Shown here: positions 31,615 through 42,892 of the stretch, in pieces
Numbering within the stretch: position 1 is the first letter of the stretch
Layout: the number at the start of each line of letters is the position of its first letter
NCBI RefSeq assembly: GCF_027942865.1
Contig: NC_134525.1
Coordinates: 2,356,994 to 2,420,993 of the forward strand
Origin: Odontesthes bonariensis
Taxonomy: Eukaryota > Chordata > Actinopteri > Atheriniformes > Atherinopsidae
Direction: 5' to 3'
Length of the DNA stretch: 64,000 bases
Position numbers and translations under genes: made by a program
Notes under the pieces: generated by a model
What the model saw: only the letters and a program-made list of their open reading frames with translations
What the model was told of the DNA's origin: nothing
Databases searched by the model: none

Positions 31615-33305
31615 CTGGTGACTTCAGACGCCCTGATATATGCTCCCAGGAACAGGAAGAAGGAGTTTTACACCTCAGACGCCCTGATATATGCTCCCAG
31701 GAACAGGAAGAAGGAGTTTTACACCTCAGACGCCCTGATATATGCTCCCAGGAACAGGAAGAAGGAGTTTATACACCTCAGACGCCCTGATGTATGCTCC
31801 CAGGAACAGGAAGAAGGAGTTTTACACCTCAGACGCCCTGATATATGCTCCCAGGAACAGGAAGAAGGAGTTTTACACCTCAGACGCCCTGATATATGCA
31901 CCCAGGAACAGGAAGAAGGAGTTTTACACCTCAGACGCCCTGATATATGCTCCCAGGAACAGGAAGAAGGAGTTTTACACCTCAGACGCCCCGATATATG
32001 CTCCCAGGAACAGGAAGAAGGAGTTTTACACCTCAGACGCCCTGATATATGCTCCCAGGAACAGGAAGAAGGAGTTTTACACCTCAGACGCCCTGATATA
32101 TGCTCCCAGGAACAGGAAGAAGGAGTTTTACACCTCAGACGCCCCGATATATGCTCCCAGGAACAGGAAGAAGGAGTTTTACACCTCAGACGCCCCGATA
32201 TATGCTCCCAGGAACAGGAAGAAGGAGTTTTACAGCTCAGACGCCCCGATATATGCTCCCAGGAACAGGAAGAAGGAGTTTTACGCCTCAGACGCCCTGA
32301 TATATGCTCCCAGGAACAGGAAGAAGGAGTTTTACACCTCAGACGCCCCGATATATGCTCCCAGGAACAGGAAGAAGGAGTTTTACGCCTCAGACGCCCC
32401 GATATATGCTCCCAGGAACAGGAAGAAGGAGTTTTACACCTCAGACGCCCCGATATATGCTCCCAGGAACAGGAAGAAGGAGTTTTACGCCTCAGACGCC
32501 CCGATATATGCTCCCAGGAACAGGAAGAAGGAGTTTTACGCCTCAGACGCCCCGATATATGCTCCCAGGAACAGGAAGAAGGAGTTTTACGCCTCAGACG
32601 CCCCGATATATGCTCCCAGGAACAGGAAGAAGGAGTTTTACGCCTCAGACGCCCCGATATATGCTCCCAGGAACAGGAAGAAGGAGTTTTACGCCTCAGA
32701 CGCCCCGATATATGCTCCCAGGAACAGGAAGAAGGAGTTTTACACCTCAGACGCCCCGATATATGCTCCCAGGAACAGGAAGAAGGAGTTTTACACCTCA
32801 GACGCCCCGATATATGCTCCCAGGAACAGGAAGAAGGAGTTTTACACCTCAGACGCCCTGATATATGCTCCCAGGAACAGGAAGAAGGAGTTTTACACCT
32901 CAGACGCCCTGATATATGCTCCCAGGAACAGGAAGAAGGAGTTTTACACCTCAGACGCCCCGATATACGCTCCCAGGAACAGGAAGAAGGAGTTTTACAC
33001 CTCAGACGCCCCGATATATGCTCCCAGGAACAGGAAGAAGGAGTTATACACCTCAGACGCCCCGATATATGCTCCCAGGAACAGGAAGAAGGAGTTTTAC
33101 GCCTCAGACGCCCCGATATATGCTCCCAGGAACAGGAAGAAGGAGTTTAACACCTCAGACGCCCTGATATATGCTCCCAGGAACAGGAAGAAGGAGTTTT
33201 ACACTTCAGACGCCCTGATATATGCTCCCAGGAACAGGAAGAAGGAGTTTTACACCTCAGACGCCCTGATATATGCTCCCAGGAACAGGAAGAAGGAGTT
33301 TAATG
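31615..33305. repeat. 51-bp minisatellite, about 33 units
   Basis: Unit GACGCCCTGATATATGCTCC plus CAGGAACAGGAAGAAGGAGT plus TTTACACCTCA. Because 51 is divisible by 3, two forward frames stay open for over 500 residues (units SDALIYAPRNRKKEFYT or LRRPDICSQEQEEGV). The third opens only where CTGATA has become CCGATA. Unit variants (CTG/CCG, ACC/GCC) change residues in every frame and a 1-base insertion at about 31770 shifts frames, so coding is not supported. Confidence 0.92.
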
Positions 33306-33925
33306 CATAAAAAGACCTTTAAGGTTTAAGTAAAACGCTTCAAACGAGCCTATGTTTTGAAATAGATACTTTAAGTTGAAGTTTTCTTAATATTAAACCC
33401 AAGTTTGTTGACGTTTTCGGCTCGTAGAAAGTTGAATCAATTAGAATTTTCTTGCCAAAATTCTGACATTCAGTTAAAACGTGTTGTTGGTTTGAACAGA
33501 AAATTAAGATTTTATAAAGTTACTAAATAAACAGAGTTAATCATCTTCTTATAAAAATCTTACATCATAAAATGAGACAATTAACACTTAAAATAAGATG
33601 TGTTACGTTTCTCCTCCAAAGTCTCATCAAAGTAAATCTTGTTTTAAGATTGAATAACAAACTCAACATGCTTGATTCAAGAGTCACACAGAATATATCT
33701 GAAAACACACTTTATTCCTTGGATTTTAAGCATATGACAAATGTTTGTTCACAAAACTGCCTTTGTTAAATCTAGAAACAAGACTCCTACAATCTTAATT
33801 TAAGAAATCTTGCCAAGTCAAATTATCTTGCTGCATGGACAGATGTTTTCACTTGTTTTGAGTACCTTTTCCCTTAGTTTTAGTGTTTTTTATCTTGTTT
33901 GAAGACTCCTATTTTTTGCAGTGTG
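33306..33925. other. AT-rich DNA with a probable MITE relic
   Basis: The end near 33905-33925 (CTATTTTTTGCAGTG) resembles the CACTG-type terminus of the elements at 34395-35285. The left end was not identified. No gene. Confidence 0.4.
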
Positions 33926-34394
33926 CCTTTGTGTATCCGTGTGCGTAACCGGGCTGATCCGCTCCGCCTTAAACCAACAGACGGGTCTTTAAATAGCAGC
34001 CGGCGGTACCTGCGGGTCAGTCACCCGCTTCACCTTCAACCTCCTCCACCGAACGCTCCTCTGACCTCAGACCGCCGCACACAGGTGGAAGTCCGAGCTC
34101 GGAGCTGGGAATGATGCGTCAGCTGACCGTGTTCCAACGGCAAGGTCAGAAAACCAGTGAGATCAGACTGGATGGATTACTCAGATACTGGTGGGGAAGG
34201 CCTCCCGGGCTTGGTTGTCCCGGGGATCGCCCTGAGGCAGCTGACAGGAACAAACTCAGATGTGGGAGGACACCATTCTGCGACACCGGGAAAAAGGACT
34301 TTCTGTCAGGAGAACTGCCGTCCGATACCGCGGAACCGGTCTCCTTAATCCCCGAATCTGAAGAATCTGGGGCGCACCGTCACTAAAGCAGCTA
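33926..34394 (+). other. GC-rich block with possible promoter and unassigned small frame
   Basis: A TTTAAATAG TATA-like motif lies at 33986-33994, followed by C-rich sequence. A 91-residue frame starts at 34111 (MMRQLTVFQRQG) and stops at 34386. A second frame (34157-34348) overlaps it. GC content and the upstream motif are unlike the surroundings, which suggests a host exon or promoter. No homologous domain is recognised in either frame. Confidence 0.25.
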
Positions 34395-35285
34395 CACTGG
34401 AAAAAATCAAAGTCTTACAGAGTATATTTGTCTCATTTCTAGTCCAAATATCTCATTACACTTAATATAAGACACAACTGCCTAACAAGCACCATTTCAG
34501 CCAGATATAGGGACTTGTTTTAATACAATACATCTGGAATATCTTGTTAAATGAAAAAGTCTTGAAAACAAATTGTTTTGAGTCACATATCATATGAAAC
34601 AAGCTTTTTTTTACATTTGAAGAGGTTTTTAAGCTAATTTCAAGTTCACTTTTATCTCAAAAGTCCTAAATATCACATTTTATTTCAGGAAATCTTGACA
34701 AGCCGATTTTCACTAGTTCCATTGGCAGATTTTTTTGCTTATTTCAAGAAAAAACGTCTCGTATTTGTTGTTTTTTCTTACTTTAGAGGGGCATTTTACC
34801 AGATTTAGATGCTTGATATCCTGATAAAGACCCATTGATGAGATATTACATGAGTCGTAGGACATATTCTGACTTCTGACGGAACTTTAAACACCTTAGA
34901 GCAGAGTAACTGCTGCCCTCATTCGAAGGTTCACTGGAAAAAAAAATCAAAATCTTACCAAGTATATTTTTCTCATTGAGTATCTCATTACACTTAATAT
35001 CAGACACAACTGCCCTACAAGCACCATTTCAGCCAGATATAGGGACTTGTTTGAAGACAATACATCTGGAATATCTTGTTAAATGAAAAAGTCTTGAAAA
35101 CAAATTGTTTTGAGTCACATATCACATGAAACAAGTTTTTTTTTTTTACATTTGAAGCTAATTTCAAGGTCATCTCAAAAGTCCTAAATATCACATCTTG
35201 GCATATTTGTTTTGCTTATTTCAAGCAAAAACGTCTTTTATTTGTTGTTTTTTTACTTATTTTTGGAGGGGCATTTTTCCCAGTG
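34395..35285. mobile_element. Two related MITE copies in direct orientation
   Basis: Copy 1 (34395-34802) and copy 2 (34932-35285) share CACTGGAAAAAA starts, TCATTACACTTAATAT, CAGCCAGATATAGGGACTTG and GAGTCACATATCA. Copy 2 ends TTTTTCCCAGTG, the inverse of its start, with TA beyond; copy 1 has lost that end (ATTTTACCAGA). TA flanks suggest a Tc1/mariner-type MITE. Copy 2 has internal deletions relative to copy 1. Confidence 0.7.
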
Positions 35286-35289
35286 TAAA

Positions 35290-35520
35290 AGCTTCCTGGT
35301 GAGCAGGGATGAGATGTTGAAGGTCTTCCTGGCAGACCTGAGCGGTGAAGACATGCTCCAACCATCAGGGGGAATCACACGACTCGGCCTCCCTGGGAGA
35401 GTTCACCTCAGGAATCTGTGATTCAGGAGGAATAGAGCGGGTTTTGTCCAAGTCGTGGAACGGTGGACTACATCTTTACCCCTGTGTACCCCCCTAACCA
35501 AGGCCTTGGTGGCCATTTTG
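35290..35520 (+). pseudogene. Non-LTR reverse transcriptase fragment
   Basis: The plus strand around 35366-35400 gives GGITRLGLPGRVHLR. A second frame from about 35413 gives ESVIQEE, a stop, then SGFCPSRGTVD. These correspond to the RGITLLSLPGK and QxGFxPGRGT motifs of LINE reverse transcriptases. Only about 70 residues remain, with a frameshift and a stop. Confidence 0.6.
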
Positions 35521-37249
35521 GTGACAACACCTTCATCCCACTCAGAAAAAGAGCCCTTATCCTGTAAAACAGAGGGACGGGATCCAGTGGTAAAGTCAAA
35601 CAACAATTCTAGCCAATCACATGTTGGGATTGAGTATCCACCATTCAAACCCAAACGTTTAGTTTCAAACACGCACGTCTTTCCACAGACTCGTCAAAAA
35701 CAATAAAAAGACCAAAAAAAGCTTTTAATCCAAATGATAAACAACAGATTAGCGGGTTAAGACGGTTATAACTGCAGATGCTTTAAGATAGAGTTAAAGA
35801 CTGTAACTGATTCACCAAAAATGTAAAAGTGTGACTAAGAGTCTCATTCCAGCATCTGGTCGGAGGAATAATTTCAGGAACACACAGAACTTTCAGTGTT
35901 TTAATGTTGTTCTTCATCCAATCAAACATAACAGCTTCAAAGCAGGACGCAGCAACGTGAATGGGCGGAGGCTCCTCAGCGGGGGGGAGGGGCTTTGGAA
36001 GCTGAAGCACAGCAGAGAGGGAGGGGGTGGAGCCTGATCAAACGCTAAAAGTCCTCCACAGTGACGTCTCTGCTGCAAACAAGAAAAGTTTAACTTCACA
36101 GCCACAGACTGATCAGAAAACCGATCGATGAAAGCTCTTAATTCAGATTTATTTTGGTTTGTGGGATCTGGCATCGTTATCCTCGTTTCTTAGGCTTGAG
36201 ATAACCTCCCATTTTGATTAATTGTGCGTTACGACAGAAAAATAGAAATAAAGTAAAGTAGGAATCAGGGATGCACCGATCAGTTACTGGCTCTTAAGGG
36301 CTCTGAAAGTTCACAGTTTATAGCGTCTATCGTCCATGATGAATCCATCGGTGGATGGATCTGCTGCACAGTCAGGGTTTGTGTTTTTTTTTTTTAATGG
36401 TGGCGATGAGTCGGACTTGATTTGATTCAATAAAGACAAAGTCAACACCGGCAATGGTTGGGTGGTTATTCACGCCCACACTGTCCCAATCTGCTCTCAC
36501 AGCAACTCTCGTGTTGTTTTAAAGTTTTATCAAACGTCTCTCAGGTCCAGCGGGACTCACAGAAACCTCCAGATGTTTGGTTCACTGTCACGGTCTCAGT
36601 CAAAGTGAGTCCAATTCAATTCAAAACGAGGAAAAGAAACTCAAAACCAAGAAGAAAATGACTCTTTTGGTCTCAGTGATGACAGAAACCGAAGATTTGG
36701 AGGAAGCTTTCCATCAGCCCCGCTGCATCGTGGGTAATGTAGGCCCCACATTAAAGCAGACGGAGACTGAAGGGGGAGTAAAAGGAGACGTTTGAACATC
36801 TGTTTCTGCTGCAGACTCCATCAGCTGAACCTGGAAGCCAAACTAACGCTTTTAAACACGACTTCCAGGAGGTGGCGCTGAAATCTCTCTAAAAAACACA
36901 AACCCATCTGATCACCGTGAACGTTAAAAACTGGGAACAATACTCTAAACATCTGGAGACGTCAGATTGGACGGCTGCTGGTGAACTAACAGAGAGGTCG
37001 ATAGACTGAATGAAACTGGAAATCAGAGTTATTGATCAGCTGATCGGTGCATCCTTTAACAGAAATCAAAGACTAAACTCCAGCTCCTGTGCAGCTTCAC
37101 CCTGTCCTACATCTCCCATGATGCACCTCACGCCCTCAGCAGGTCAGACTGAGCAGCCGGGGGCTCCGACAGGAAGCAGGCGGCGGTGATGTCACAGCAG
37201 TGGTGGGCTCCAGATCTGTGATGTCACATCCTGCCGGGCCGAGCGGCCG
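35521..37249. other. Intergenic, including likely lyrm4 3' UTR
   Basis: No ORF with a recognisable domain. TTTATT at about 36149-36154 (AATAAA on the minus strand) is one candidate poly(A) signal for lyrm4. The T-run at 36386-36397 and the rest look unique. Confidence 0.4.
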
Positions 37250-37297
37250 TTACTCCACCACCGTCTTCTGGGCCTCGTACATCCTGCCGATGGACAC
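37250..37297 (-). CDS. lyrm4: Probable terminal coding exon of lyrm4 (ISD11), 48 nt
   Basis: On the minus strand a TTTGTGTGCAG acceptor (AG at 37298-37299) is followed by sixteen codons: VSIGRMYEAQKTVVE and a stop (TAA at 37250-37252). This aligns with the C-terminal part of vertebrate LYRM4 (human VHIGQLYSTDKLIIE, from memory). LYRM4 is the LYR-motif subunit that stabilises the cysteine desulfurase NFS1 with acyl-ACP in mitochondria for Fe-S cluster assembly. Context supports the call: in human, LYRM4 lies next to PPP1R3G with their 3' ends facing, exactly as here. The upstream exons with the LYR motif were not found up to 64 kb, so they probably lie beyond the window. The short exon makes the identification tentative. 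Confidence 0.65.
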   Translation of the reverse strand: MSIGRMYEAQKTVVE

Positions 37298-38339
37298 CTG
37301 CACACAAACGCCAACAGGTTTTAAAAACAGGTTTTAAACCCTTCAGCAGGCAGCAAGCAGGGCCGCTTATGTCCTGTAGAAACGGATTCAAGCTAAATAA
37401 AGGTTCAAATAAAGATCTGAATGTGATAAAAATAGGATCTAAGATGAGGATCAATGCATAAAAGTAAGAATGAAAGTTTTTAAATGCATGTTTCCCCCTT
37501 TCTGAAGTCTGTCACTTCTTCTCTTTCTGCTGAAATCACCGTACTGATCGCGCTTACGTGCAAACTCGACTCAGAGAGAAGACGAGGCTCAGCTGCTGGA
37601 TATGATGCAACATCAATCTGTTCAAATTCATTGAAGAAACTCGTCTTTTTTAATCCAAAAGTTTGACTAAACTTGAAGAAAGACAGTTGCTGAGCTCTCT
37701 GACTTCTTCTTCTTCTTCTTCTTGTGTACTGAGTGTAGAAAACAGCCGGCGGTCCTTTAAAGGCTTAAAAACACAGAAACTCGGCTTCCTTCGGCCCATA
37801 AAAGTCATTATTCAGACTGAGACTCATAAAATATAAAGTAAGACAAGAAAAATGCACAAATTATCCACTTCTTCTGCTCAAATTATAAACGTCTGTAAAC
37901 TCCTCCTCATCAGCTGCATAAAATCTGATGAAGTCCTCCTTCAGCCTGCAGGGGGCGCTGCAGGCCGTGCGTTCGGGGCCCGGAGGGCCTTGTTGAGTCA
38001 ACACTGAGCTGAACTCTGTTGTCAAACAGAAGAGCCAATTATGCTGGAGTGTGGACAGCTGCGCCGTGTGCGTGGGCCGCAGTTCAACATCGATTTCTGC
38101 CTTTTTTCAGCAGGAAAACACGGCCGAGTGCGACCCGCGCGCACGTGTGCACGTGCACGGTTCAGGACACGCAGCGGGCTGCAGCTGGGACGCTGTGACA
38201 CGGTTTAAAGGCTGAACATCAGCGGCGGCGAGCTTCTCTGAATCCTAAATTATAAATAAGTGGGATTACAGCTGTGCTGGGGGGCGGAGCCTCAGAGGGA
38301 AACAAAAACATGTGGGTCGGATCAGCTGATCGGGTTCAA
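37298..38339. other. Probable lyrm4 intron, no element recognised
   Basis: Unique-looking sequence with a short (CTT)n run at about 37705-37722. Frames present have no known domain. Confidence 0.4.
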
Positions 38340-38760
38340 CTGCAGCCTGCAGACCCTTTTAAAAAAAAAAAAAAATCCATGTATTTATTTTTATTTTTAT
38401 TGTATTATTGTTGTTTATTTGTTTATTTATTTTAGAGTGTCTGGGCCACATGGGTGGTGGCATGTTTGATGTTTTGTATTAGGGTGATTTGTCTTGTTAT
38501 CTGTCTTTAGTTGAGACAGATATTTGTACATATATCTTGAGTCCTGTTATTTTGTTATTAATGGGATGTTTGTTGTTTGAATAGAAAAATTGATTATTAT
38601 TCTTTTTTAATATTATATTATTATTTAATTTTTTATTATATATTATTTTTATTGTATATTATTATTTTTTATTATTCTTTTTTAATATTATATTATTTTT
38701 TATTATATATTATTTTTATCTATTATTATTCTTTCTTTCTCTTTCTTTTCTTTACATCTC
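38340..38760. repeat. AT-rich low-complexity tract
   Basis: An A-run at about 38362-38374 and T/TTA-rich DNA with two near-identical TATTATTTTT...TATATTATT segments (about 38590-38730). Plus-strand frames are Y/F/L-only low complexity. Confidence 0.7.
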
Positions 38761-39612
38761 AGACTTTAACTCAACTATCCCTTCAGTCACAGTCTCACAG
38801 CATCACCACCAGGGGGCGCCGTCCCTCCACCCATCCCTCTGCCACCACAACACCACCCAGCTCATCCACTACTCTGTCGTCAGACCATTCAGCCCTTCGA
38901 ATACGCACGAAACTCCTGTTTCACTTTCTCTGCCCCCTCCTGGGAGTGTGTGACGTCCTGATTGGCTGCAGCGTGGTGTAAGAGGGAGGGGTGGAGGTGA
39001 GGTGAGGCGGGTGGCTCTCTGGACCAATCAGCAGACAGGAGGCTCGGCTCTCATGTAAATTGTTGCGGCTGTGGCTCCTAACAAAGAGAAGCTGACTAGG
39101 AGTTAACTTAAGGCCTAACTTAAAGCGATACTCCGGAGTAGATTCACCCTGGGGTCATTTGAACCGTGACATCCAGCCAAGTAGCCCACCCGCAGTTTTT
39201 TCGATATTGGCTGAACATCAGCTGAGTTACTGAGTTATCCCGAATAGCTTCGTACAAGGGTTAATGGATCCTGGTCCGTATCTCCAAAATTACCACACTA
39301 AAATCACATGCCATGACACCAAACTTCTACAGTAGTACAAATATGGTCTGTACTCACCAAACGATGCATTTGGAAGTTTGAAAATAGTCCAGGAGTTTAT
39401 TATTATCAACACAAGCCTGATAGCTTCTCTGCTGCTAAAGCTGCGTCGACGTCACTTCCTTGATCTGGGAGCTTCAAAGTAAGATGAGGGTTGATCTACT
39501 ACTGTAGACAACAAAGTATATGCTATATTCTACATGATATTTATGAATTTTTATGTTGTAGAGTTGTGAAATTATTTTATCAATGGAGAAATTGAGCAGC
39601 CTTGCTTTGTTG

Positions 39613-39616
<4 letters not shown>
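38761..39616. other. Intronic or intergenic, part resembles a dispersed repeat
   Basis: From 39120 (TTAAAGCGATACTCCGGAGTAG) to about 39480 the sequence looks like a multi-copy fish repeat by recollection. Its far end was not located and no terminal repeats were confirmed. No gene. Confidence 0.35.

Positions 39617-39671
<55 letters not shown>
39617..39671. repeat. (GA)n microsatellite
   Basis: About 27 uninterrupted GA units followed by an A-run, right before the second BED-hAT copy. Confidence 0.95.
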
Positions 39672-39675
<4 letters not shown>

Positions 39676-39692
39676 ACCCTTTTTTTTCTAAT

Positions 39693-40566
39693 TAGGGCTG
39701 GGCGAGTTAACTCGTTATTATCGCGTTAACTCGCTCGTTATTTAACGTCGATAGTTATTTTATCGCGCATTAACGCAGTTTTTTGTTCTTTGTTTTTAAA
39801 TATAATTTTTTGGGGCTTTTGTGCCTTTAATGGATAGGAAAGTTCAGAGTCCAGAGAGACAGGACGCAGGGGGCAGAGAGAGGGGGAACAACACGCAGCA
39901 CAGGGCCGTCCGATGCAGCTGCAGCGAGGACTATAGCCTCTGTACATGGGGCGCCTGCTCAGCCCACTACACCACGGACCCCCCCTGTTTTTTTATTTAT
40001 TTTATTATCGTAAAAGTCTGTCGCTCACAGGCTTTTATTCTGTAAAAGTCTGTTGCTCACAGGCTTTTATTTTGTAAAAGTCTGTTGCTGTCTGCTGTGG
40101 AACAGGAAAAGAAAGTAATCGGCGGATCCACCAAACATGGAGAAGGGTACGGAACTTTTACTCGGCCATTTTCATGTTAAAGTTCTTCCAGACGGCGGAG
40201 TCGACAGAACTGTAAACTCTGCCAAGTTGAATTGTCTTCTCAGCGTAGTAGTTCCAGTCTAAAATATCACTTAAAGGCAAAACACACAACTGATAGCAGC
40301 AAGTCATTCAAGGAAACAGACAGTGGAGCGAGGCTTCTACATAAAAACTACAGAAAGATGCTGATGTTAAAAGTGTGTTTGCACAACAAATGTTATGGCA
40401 CTTTCATTCATATGGCAGCACATTTAAAATAAAGCTAAATGCTAAAAGCTATACGCTACTTTTGAATTCATTTTTGAGATTTTGCGTACAAATGAGATTA
40501 ATCGTGATTAATCAGGGAAATCATGTGATTAATTAGATTAAACATTTTAATCGTTGCCCAGCCCTA
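39693..40566 (+). mobile_element. BED-finger hAT-like element, copy 2
   Basis: Ends TAGGGCTGGGCGAGTTAAC and ...GTTGCCCAGCCCTA. It is collinear with the reverse complement of 21742-22727, including the SINE-like remnant (39820-39990), the 32-bp unit (two to three copies, 40010-40090) and the BED-finger ORF region. The ORF has lost about 10 bp just before CKLC (near 40209), which breaks it. An 8-bp target duplication was not evident. Confidence 0.8.
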
Positions 40567-40955
40567 GTTTTTAAATTCTCAAATGTGCCAACTGGTGGAC
40601 CCGATGTAGGTTAAACACTGCTCCAGAAACAGAAAAGAGTCCCTGAAAGTGAAACCTGAGATAAGATGGAAGGGCTGCACTGCACACGGAAGCCTTGTGA
40701 AGCCTCTGCAGAGCTAAACTCGTACATCAGATCCAGCTGCTCAGCAGCACAGGTGCAGAAACCACCAACACACACCTGTCACTGCTGAGTCGTGACTGAC
40801 TGACCTTCAGTCCGACTCCCACCAGGCAGGAGGTAAAGATTAAAATCACACCGCTGCACTCAGGAGACACGAGGAGGACGGGCGCCGCATGCAGCAGCTG
40901 CTCGTCTGACGGCGCCTCTGCAGTCAAAGCATGTTAAACCAACTCAAAACATCAT
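40567..40955. other. Unique sequence, nothing recognised
   Basis: No terminal repeats, arrays or domain-bearing frames were found. Confidence 0.4.
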
Positions 40956-42170
40956 CCTCATTATGAAAAGTTACTTTTCCAGGATTCATTAGAACTCACA
41001 TGTGGGCAGCCACAGTGTTCAGGGTCATTTTTACTGGAAAATATGCTCCAAACGAGCTGCTGGGCATTATGAGCAAACATCTCCACTTTGGTCTGCTCTG
41101 TCCAAAGGACATTGTTCCAGAAGTCTTGTGGTTTGTTCAGATGCAGCTTTGCAAACCTAAGCTGTGCTGCCATGTTCTTTTTAGAGAGAAGAGGCTTTCT
41201 CCTGCAGCCCTTCCACACAAGCCATACCTGTTCAGTCTGTTTCTAACTGTGCTGTCATGACCTTTAACCTTTAACATGCTAACTGAGGCCCGCAGAGTCT
41301 GAGATGTAGCTCTTGGGTTTCTGACCTTGGGGTGACCTTTAACCTTTAACATGCTAACTGAGGCCTGCAGAGTCTGAGATGTAGCTCTTGGGTTTCTGAC
41401 CTTGGGGTGACCTTTAACCTTTAACATGCTAACTGAGGCCTGCAGAGTCTGAGATGTAGCTCTTGGGTTTCTGACCTTGGGGTGACCTTTAACCTTTAAC
41501 ATGCTAACTGAGGCCTGCAGAGTCTGAGATGTAGCTCTTGGGTTTCTGACCTTGGGGTGACCTTTAACCTTTAGCATGCTAACTGAGGCCTGCAGAGTCT
41601 GAGATGTAGCTCTTGGGTTTCTGACCTTGGGGTGACCTTTAACCTTTAGCATGCTAACTGAGGCCTGCAGAGTCTGAGATGTAGCTCTTGGGTTTCTGAC
41701 CTTGGGGTGACCTTTAACCTTTAGCATGCTAACTGAGGCCTGCAGAGTCTGAGATGTAGCTCTTGGGTTTCTGACCTTGGGGTGACCTTTAACCTTTAGC
41801 ATGCTAACTGAGGCCTGCAGAGTCTGAGATGTAGCTCTTGGGTTTCTGACCTTGGGGTGACCTTTAACCTTTAGCATGCTAACTGAGGCCCGCAGAGTCT
41901 GAGATGTAGCTCTTGGGTTTCTGACCTTGGGGTGACCTTTAACCTTTAGCATGCTAACTGAGGCCTGCAGAGTCTGAGATGTAGCTCTTGGGTTTCTGAC
42001 CTTGGGGTGACCTTTAACCTTTAGCATGCTAACTGAGGCCTGCAGAGTCTGAGATGTAGCTCTTGGGTTTCTGACCTTGGGGTGACCTTGCTGGGACGTC
42101 CACTCCTGGGCAGATTGACAGCTGTCCTGAATGTTTTCCACCTGTGAATAATCTTTCTCTCTGTAGAACG
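40956..42170 (-). pseudogene. Tc1/mariner transposase relic with internally amplified segment
   Basis: Minus strand: the upstream part (about 42170-42095) in one frame gives WKTFRTAV and RSGRPSK, the Tc1 N-terminal DNA-binding region. Then come eleven 75-bp repeats and HDSTVRNRLNRYGLCGR. After a frameshift, KPLLSKKNMAAQLRFAKLHL and FWNNVLWTEQTKVEMF (41218-41060) cover the start of the catalytic domain, including the D of the usual WTDET region altered here to WTEQT. The rest of the DDE domain is missing. A normal Tc1 transposase is about 340 residues; this one is truncated, frameshifted and bloated by the repeat. Confidence 0.8.
41254..42095. repeat. 75-bp minisatellite derived from Tc1 transposase, about 11 units
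   Basis: Unit TGACCTTTAACCTTTAACAT plus GCTAACTGAGGCCTGCAGAG plus TCTGAGATGTAGCTCTTGGG plus TTTCTGACCTTGGGG. On the minus strand each unit adds exactly 25 codons (RATSQTLQASVSMLKVKG and HPKVRNP), part of the Tc1 N-terminal DNA-binding region. Direct AAGGTCA motifs at the unit joints could have seeded slippage. A related array is at 61013-61858. Confidence 0.93.
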
Positions 42171-42408
42171 ATGGACTCCAGATAGTTTCGAAACGGCCTT
42201 ATAACCCTTCCCAGGTCGATGGGCAGCAGCAGCTGCTACTTACTCTCTTAATTCTTATGAAAGCAGATAGATTTTATTTATATTTCAACACAAATGCTTC
42301 TGCATTTTGGCCCAGTTTTTATATGCATGTATACTAGATATATAAAACTAACGTTTATTACATCTTTGTTAGCAACCCCTTTAGCAAGTTAGCAACTTTC
42401 TTCAGTGT
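42171..42408. other. Unique or decayed repeat sequence
   Basis: It includes TTATAACCCTTCCCAGGTCGATGG (about 42200-42223), which looks like further decayed transposon DNA, but no family assignment is possible. Confidence 0.3.
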
Positions 42409-42416
42409 GCCTTTGT

Positions 42417-42884
42417 CAGGGGCGCTGCTAGGGATTTTGGGCCCCATGAAAATAATTTTTACTGGGCCCCCAAACAGCCGGCCAGGAGGTCGGCGAAAAT
42501 TTGTGATGCTATTTTACATAAAACTATGCATTTTAATGGTATTTCTGACATTCGTTCCCATATTTGTGAAAAAAGAAAAACATGACAGTTGAGGTAGGTA
42601 AACACTGAGCACAAGGAATCCAATGGAATTCATTTATTTGCTGCAACACTGATACTTAGGCTACCTGAAAAATACAAAACATAATTGTAATGTTTCCAAA
42701 ACAAATAAAGTTATTGTTACCAGTAAATTGTAAATAAAATATATTTGTTATTATAAGTTAGTTAATAACTTAGTGTCATGTTATTTTTTGTTAGTATTAT
42801 AATTTTATTAGGGCCTTTCTGGGCCCCTCTTAATCATGGGCCCCTAGAATCCTTCTCCTTTCACCCCCCTTTTCGGCGCCCCTG
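42417..42884. mobile_element. hAT-type MITE, perfect 8-bp target duplication GCCTTTGT
   Basis: GCCTTTGT lies at 42409-42416 and 42885-42892. Ends CAGGGGCGCTGCTAGG (left) and CAGGGGCGCCGAAAAG (right, reverse complement) share CAGGGGCGC, and GGGCCCC motifs sit at both subterminal regions. About 470 bp, no ORF of note. Confidence 0.88.
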
Positions 42885-42892
42885 GCCTTTGT

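Noticed and set aside
31588-33310. Two overlapping ORFs over 500 residues as a repetitive secreted or structural protein
   Set aside because: 51-bp unit divisible by three; substitutions not biased to silent positions in either frame; no signal peptide or terminal unique domains.
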